A stretch of 18,684 bases of DNA from Bacteroides sp. (lineage in GTDB: Bacteria > Bacteroidota > Bacteroidia > Bacteroidales > SM23-62). Positions 14,424 to 18,684 of the stretch are shown here, piece by piece (the first letter of the stretch is position 1; the number at the start of each line of letters is the position of its first letter). The notes under the pieces are model-generated. The model saw nothing but the letters and a program-made list of their open reading frames with translations. It did no database searches and was not told the origin of the DNA. The DNA is taken from NCBI GenBank assembly GCA_030667765.1, contig DAOUVF010000011.1, positions 1 through 18,684 on the forward strand, given 5' to 3'. The translations under genes and the position numbers were made by a program.

Positions 14424-16871
14424 ATGAACCGGTCCTTTTTCATCATATTGATAAGTATTTTTCTATTTATAGGAATCAATACAGTCTTTTACTTCACTAT
14501 CTTTAATCAACAACTTGATTTTCAAACTGATTTACTAACCAGACAAACACATCTCTGTGGTTCAACTATTGAACAGGGAGGCATGAATTTTGAAAATGAG
14601 TTGAACGCAATTCCCTTTGCTGATGATTTCAGTGAACTGTTCACTAACACAGAGATCAGGGAACGTGGTGCAGAAAACCTGCAAAAGCTTTATGCCAGAA
14701 ATAGTGAACTCATCAACAAAATTACGATTTTTGATAATGAGAATAATGTATACAGCCTCATACTGGACAGGAAAGGCGATTTTGTTACAGACTATTACGA
14801 ATCCCAGGAGCAGACCATATTACACGAAAGGGAGGAGCTGATTTTCGACCAGGATAAATTTTCCCTGTTAATTCCGGATTTTGATGAAAATGGGATTGTT
14901 CGTTCGAATATCGTTGTAGAGATAAATTTTACTCTCTATGTAAATTCCATTTTTGAAAAATACCGTCTTGAAAACACCATGTGGCAGTGGATGGTGACCA
15001 ATGCAGGAGAACTCATTGCAACTGCTGAAACCAACCTGAATATTTCATCCAATGATCTGAAAAGAATTGGATCTGATGTCATAAAAGGTGAGGAAAGTTC
15101 AATGGTTCATTCCATCGATGTAGATGGCTCGCCCACCAGGGTTGTTTCAGTTTATTATCCGATTCGTCTGGTCAAGAGGGATCTGGGGATTATTTTTTCC
15201 ATTAAAACAGATCTTTTTCTTCGTAGCATAATAATAAAGTTTTCCATCATTTCTTTATTCAGCCTGGCCCTCCTTGCTCTTTTGCTATACATTTATTTCA
15301 CTGTTTTCAGGGTCAAATCAGAAACTGTCCGGCGTAAACGTGTCTCTGAAGTTGCCCTGGTTAAAACACTGGATTCCCTTCCGGTCGGAATCATACTTTC
15401 AGAACCCAATGGATCTATTCGTGTGATGAATAATACCGCCAGGGAATGGATCATGAAGGATCCCAAAGATTCGCCAGAAAATAAATCCTTACATGAGCTG
15501 GATTTGGAGACAAAAAAGGCTGGGACAGATGATCCGTTGTACATGCGGGCATTTGGACCTGGCGATGTTATTAAATCCCAAAGTGATAACATCATCCGGC
15601 AACTTTACAGGCGCGAGTTGATAACGGAAATCAATCAGGTTGAAACCAACATCATTTTACTATTCGATATCACAGAATTTGAGAAGGCAAGAAATCTTGA
15701 AAAGATTGCTCAGCTGGCCAAAACTGAATTACTGGAGAGCATGAGCCATGAGATAGCAGGACCTGTCAGCCAGTTGCGGAATGCTGTTGATATACTGGAA
15801 AAGGAAAGCCTCAAAGGTAATTTAGAAGAAACTGCTGTGATCTTAAAGAAAACTACGGATCTCCTTTCCAACCAGATCACCTCAATCCTTGATTTCGCAA
15901 CACAGGATGTAGAAAAAGTGATTATGGCAGAAATTCCGTTTTCCCTTAAAGACGAAATCGACCTCGCTATCCAACCTTTTAAATCAATAGCTTCCCAGAT
16001 CAATTCCAGCATCATCACCAAGATCAGAAATGATATGCCAGACAGGCTGATAGGTGATCCTTTCCGGCTCAGACAGATTCTTTATTATCTGGTGGAAAGT
16101 TCAATTGAACAGACCCGGGGAGGCAGGATATTAATCAGTGCTGAAGTGATTGAAGATCATGATGAATACCTTGTATTACAATTCCAAATTGATGATACCG
16201 GTCTCGGTTTGCCTCAGCATATTATTGATAAGTTTGTAAACCATCAGGGAAATACATTGGACCTGTCAGGTAAAGGATTTGAAGAAAACGAGCTTAGAAT
16301 TGCCATCGCATTGCAACATATCAACCTGTTAAAGGGACAATTATGGATTGAAAGTCCATCTGCCATCTCTGCAGATCCCGATCAGCCTGGCACTAAATAT
16401 TCATTCACCATAGAGGTGCTAGACGGTAGCCCCAAGGAGAAGGACCTCCAGTCATCGGGTGCCGGCAAAGTACCCCGGACCAAGATCATCAACCCGGATA
16501 TTTCAATTTTACTGGCAGAAGACAATATATTCAACAGGAAACTTGCACAAAATTTATTTAAAAGCCTGGGCTTTGAAATTGATCAGGCGGAAAATGGCAA
16601 AGAGGCCGTGAAAATGGCCGTTGAAAAATCGTACGATATCATTTTTATGGATTTGCTGATGCCGGAAATGGATGGATTACAGGCAATTACAGAGATTCGA
16701 AAACTGGGAATTGAAGTACCTGTCGTGGCCGTGACTGCAGTAGAAAATCCTGACACCAGAAGTGCTGCTGAAGCATTGGGTATAGAGGATTACCTGCTAA
16801 AGCCTGCCAGCACAGATCAAATAAAGGAAATCCTCTTACGCACCTTCCCTGAAAATGCCCCGGGAGATTGA
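14424..16871 (+). CDS. Hybrid sensor histidine kinase with degenerate ATP-binding motifs
   Basis: This 815-residue membrane protein has TM1 at about residues 5-27, an extracytoplasmic sensor region at 28-266, TM2 at about 267-295, and a PAS-like domain at about 312-415. A dimerisation/phosphoacceptor region with His442, an ATPase-type domain at about 510-670 and a C-terminal receiver at about 688-810 follow. The receiver is complete: acidic pair in AED, phosphoacceptor Asp743 (MDLLMPEMDG), Thr in VAVTA, Lys in LLKP. The kinase core is unusual. The H-box reads SHEIAGP, so the Thr/Asn normally at His+4 is Gly446. In the N-box the two key Asn positions are Tyr555 and Ser559. The G1 box DDTGLG (590-595) is kept. 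The G2 box is GKGFEENELRI (616-626), without the usual GxGLGL loop. It may be a weak kinase, a phosphotransfer or scaffold protein, or an atypical active enzyme. The end overlaps selU by 17 bases. Confidence 0.88.
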   Translation: MNRSFFIILISIFLFIGINTVFYFTIFNQQLDFQTDLLTRQTHLCGSTIEQGGMNFENELNAIPFADDFSELFTNTEIRERGAENLQKLYARNSELINKITIFDNENNVYSLILDRKGDFVTDYYESQEQTILHEREELIFDQDKFSLLIPDFDENGIVRSNIVVEINFTLYVNSIFEKYRLENTMWQWMVTNAGELIATAETNLNISSNDLKRIGSDVIKGEESSMVHSIDVDGSPTRVVSVYYPIRLVKRDLGIIFSIKTDLFLRSIIIKFSIISLFSLALLALLLYIYFTVFRVKSETVRRKRVSEVALVKTLDSLPVGIILSEPNGSIRVMNNTAREWIMKDPKDSPENKSLHELDLETKKAGTDDPLYMRAFGPGDVIKSQSDNIIRQLYRRELITEINQVETNIILLFDITEFEKARNLEKIAQLAKTELLESMSHEIAGPVSQLRNAVDILEKESLKGNLEETAVILKKTTDLLSNQITSILDFATQDVEKVIMAEIPFSLKDEIDLAIQPFKSIASQINSSIITKIRNDMPDRLIGDPFRLRQILYYLVESSIEQTRGGRILISAEVIEDHDEYLVLQFQIDDTGLGLPQHIIDKFVNHQGNTLDLSGKGFEENELRIAIALQHINLLKGQLWIESPSAISADPDQPGTKYSFTIEVLDGSPKEKDLQSSGAGKVPRTKIINPDISILLAEDNIFNRKLAQNLFKSLGFEIDQAENGKEAVKMAVEKSYDIIFMDLLMPEMDGLQAITEIRKLGIEVPVVAVTAVENPDTRSAAEALGIEDYLLKPASTDQIKEILLRTFPENAPGD

Positions 16872-17904
16872 TATAAAGCTTTTCCTGCAGAAGGCGGATA
16901 GCTTTCCGGTAATTGATGTAAGAACACCTGCTGAATACAAACATGCACATATACCCACCGCCCACAACATTCCTTTGTTTTCTAATAAGGAAAGAAAATC
17001 AGTTGGAACCAGTTACAAACAGAAAGGACAACAGGAGGCACTGATAAAAGGCCTGGATTTCGCAGGTCCGAAAATGACATCATTTGTCCGGAAGGCCAAA
17101 AAAATTGCCCGGCAAAATAAACTCCTCGTGCATTGTTGGCGGGGAGGCATGCGCAGTGCAAGCATGGCATGGCTTTTTGAGACAGCCGGGATGGATTGCA
17201 GCCGCTTAAAGGGAGGTTATAAATCTTTCCGTCAATTTGTACTTGCCTATTTCGATCATGCTCTCCCTTTAATTGTCATTGGCGGTTTAACCGGTTCAGG
17301 CAAAACCGCCGCATTGAAATCATTAGCGGAAATGGGAGAGCAGATCCTCGACCTGGAAACCCTGGCACATCATAAAGGTTCTGCTTTTGGAAATCTTGGA
17401 GAAAAAAACCAGCATTCAACGGAACATTTCGAAAACAAAATTTGTTGGGATTTATTACCCCTTGAAAAGAACCGTACCATTTGGGTTGAGGATGAAAGCC
17501 GCAGCATAGGGCGAAATATTCTTCCAGCGGGTATTTATAATCAAATCCGGTCTGCCCCGGTGGTATTCCTGGATATCCCGCGCATGGACAGGGTGGACAG
17601 GCTGGTGGAAGATTACGCGGGATTTTCAAACGAGGAGCTAAGCGAAAGCATACAGAAGATAAGCCAGCGGCTTGGAGGGGACATAACACGTAAAGCCATA
17701 GAGGCGGTAACAAAGGGCGATTACAAATTGACAGCGGAAATGGCGCTTCAATATTATGATAAAACCTATCTGTTTGGATTGAGTAATCGCGATCAGCAAT
17801 TGGTATTTAAACTTCCTGCCGATAATGTACTTGATTCTGTATCAGTCGCCAGCCAGATCCTTTCCTTTGCCAGGCAAAATCAAGAGCAAATAAAATATTT
17901 ATAA
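16855..17904 (+). CDS. selU: tRNA 2-selenouridine synthase (MnmH/SelU)
   Basis: This enzyme replaces sulfur with selenium in 2-thiouridine at the wobble position of some tRNAs, using selenophosphate, via a geranylated intermediate. The 349-residue protein has a rhodanese domain at about 1-135, starting with FPVIDVRTPAEY. Active-site Cys94 sits in HCWRGGMRS, the family signature. A P-loop domain follows, with GLTGSGKT at 144-151, DLE at 166-168, HHKGSAFG at 172-179 and an EDESRSIG motif. Length and both domains are normal for SelU. The ATG lies inside the last six codons of the kinase gene, so it is probably translated from the same mRNA. Selenophosphate synthase (selD), needed for the substrate, is not in the window. 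Confidence 0.94.
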   Translation: MPREIDIKLFLQKADSFPVIDVRTPAEYKHAHIPTAHNIPLFSNKERKSVGTSYKQKGQQEALIKGLDFAGPKMTSFVRKAKKIARQNKLLVHCWRGGMRSASMAWLFETAGMDCSRLKGGYKSFRQFVLAYFDHALPLIVIGGLTGSGKTAALKSLAEMGEQILDLETLAHHKGSAFGNLGEKNQHSTEHFENKICWDLLPLEKNRTIWVEDESRSIGRNILPAGIYNQIRSAPVVFLDIPRMDRVDRLVEDYAGFSNEELSESIQKISQRLGGDITRKAIEAVTKGDYKLTAEMALQYYDKTYLFGLSNRDQQLVFKLPADNVLDSVSVASQILSFARQNQEQIKYL

Positions 17905-17924
17905 ATAGTTAAATGCTTGCATAC

Positions 17925-17954
17925 TTGCAATTTTATCAATTAATAATACATTTG
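17925..17954 (+). promoter_or_regulatory. Promoter of the last gene (-33 TTG, -7 TACATTTG)
   Basis: TTG at 17925-17927 and TACATTTG at 17947-17954, 19 bases apart, fit the Bacteroidota consensus. The -7 element ends 22 bases before the ATG at 17977. It lies in the 72-base gap after selU, so this gene is probably transcribed independently. Confidence 0.6.
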
Positions 17955-17976
17955 TAAAAACTCATTCTAAAGGCTT

Positions 17977-18681
17977 ATGTCAGGTAATAAGATCATTGAA
18001 ACACTGGGGTCTATCGCCAAGGTTGAAAAGCTTGAGACCCTCGATAGTAATATTCTTGAAAATACACTGGTGCTGGAGGAGGTAGAGCCGTTTCCGGGAT
18101 ACCATGGTGCCAATTTACCAAGCGGCTATAATCCTACGGCTGTTTACCTGATTATAAAAAAGAAACATTCCTCCATTAAGATCATACGCATCACCCAGGA
18201 AATCAGAAAGTATTTTAAACATGATTTCGACGGTACCACGGCAAATATTTGCATCAACAATGATGTATATAATGCCATTCGGCTCAGAAACCTGGAGGAT
18301 ATAAAAATACTTCCTGAGCTTCAGAAGAACTATATGTATGAGGGAATCAAATTCCTGAAGAAAAAAAATATTAAGGGAGATGGCATCATTGAGCTAAAAA
18401 AGCATTTTGAACTTGAAGCGCTGGGTGAGGGTATTTATAAAGATCTGGAAGACCCTCTCATGTACTATCTTCGCATCCCAAAACATTTGAGCTGGCAAAT
18501 TTTCCTGGAAATCACCACTTCCATCAAACATAACCTGGACAACCTGAATTTTGACGGGGCACTTGGTTCCATTTATTTAAAAGATATCATTGATGTGGTA
18601 AGGATCTTTGCCAAAGACATGGAACTCGGGGACCTTTCAAAGATCCGTCAGCAGTATCTTGATGAACTGAGGAAATACTGA
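17977..18681 (+). CDS. Hypothetical protein, 234 residues, not recognised
   Basis: I do not recognise this protein. It is complete in the window, with an ATG 22 bases after a good -7 element and a TGA three bases before the right edge. There is no signal peptide or membrane segment, so it is probably cytoplasmic. The N-terminal third is mixed alpha/beta, with a proline/glycine-rich stretch at about 36-50 (EPFPGYHGANLPSGYNP) followed by a strand VYLIIKKK. The middle is lysine-rich and helical (about 115-150), and the C-terminal part is mainly helical and charged. I see no catalytic or metal-binding motif. Codon use and composition resemble its neighbours, so recent transfer is not indicated. 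Its place after selU may be incidental because it has its own promoter. Confidence 0.75.
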   Translation: MSGNKIIETLGSIAKVEKLETLDSNILENTLVLEEVEPFPGYHGANLPSGYNPTAVYLIIKKKHSSIKIIRITQEIRKYFKHDFDGTTANICINNDVYNAIRLRNLEDIKILPELQKNYMYEGIKFLKKKNIKGDGIIELKKHFELEALGEGIYKDLEDPLMYYLRIPKHLSWQIFLEITTSIKHNLDNLNFDGALGSIYLKDIIDVVRIFAKDMELGDLSKIRQQYLDELRKY

Positions 18682-18684
18682 TCA

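Noticed and set aside
1..18684. CRISPR array, tRNA, IS element, prophage or toxin-antitoxin pair
   Set aside because: I saw no regularly spaced repeats, cloverleaf-like sequence, transposase or integrase motif, or small paired genes on either strand.

Overview
This window looks like chromosomal DNA from a member of the Bacteroidota, probably a free-living or environmental lineage near Bacteroidales/Marinilabiliales. The reasons are: several TAnnTTTG-type -7 promoter elements, few Shine-Dalgarno sequences, moderate-to-low GC content, signal peptides ending in the 'LKAQ' style, a lipoprotein M3 dipeptidyl carboxypeptidase, and protein sequences that read as typical Bacteroidota versions of their families. 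I see no tRNA, rRNA, CRISPR array, insertion sequence or phage gene. Almost every base lies in or next to an ordinary chromosomal gene, and no gene-free stretch exceeds 300 bases.

Layout from left to right. (1) A TetR-family regulator (197-781) and a short-chain dehydrogenase (831-1643). An identical 20-bp sequence containing a 16-bp imperfect palindrome sits at the start of each gene and is very probably the regulator's own operator. (2) A periplasmic lipoprotein dipeptidyl carboxypeptidase (1780-3903), followed by a long hairpin. (3) A DUF3592-like membrane protein (4044-4805). (4) An OFA-type major facilitator transporter overlapping by 4 bases with an AHSA1/START-type protein (4865-6561). 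(5) A small secreted, probably outer-membrane, beta-rich protein with a terminator (6727-7293), then a secreted peroxiredoxin-like protein (7458-8039). (6) A tightly packed set: GMC oxidoreductase, a lipoprotein with a CBM9-like domain and an SGNH hydrolase domain, and a class 3 aldehyde dehydrogenase (8100-12638). An alcohol oxidase/dehydrogenase followed by an aldehyde dehydrogenase suggests stepwise oxidation of an alcohol to an acid. (7) Convergent to that, exodeoxyribonuclease III on the minus strand, sharing a 35-bp divergent promoter region with the ribosome-assembly GTPase RsgA. (8) A hybrid sensor histidine kinase whose last 17 bases overlap the tRNA 2-selenouridine synthase gene, followed by a protein I do not recognise (17977-18681).

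The points most worth a second look are these. The GMC oxidoreductase appears to have lost about nine residues in frame, removing the second beta strand of its FAD-binding Rossmann fold. The hybrid kinase has degenerate N- and G2-boxes and a changed H-box, but an intact receiver domain. The TetR operator pair resembles the Bacillus FadR box. The CBM9-SGNH lipoprotein sits between two steps of an oxidation pathway. I did not find a clear new defence, secretion or mobile system. All functional calls come from reading sequence and from memory of the families; no database search was run.
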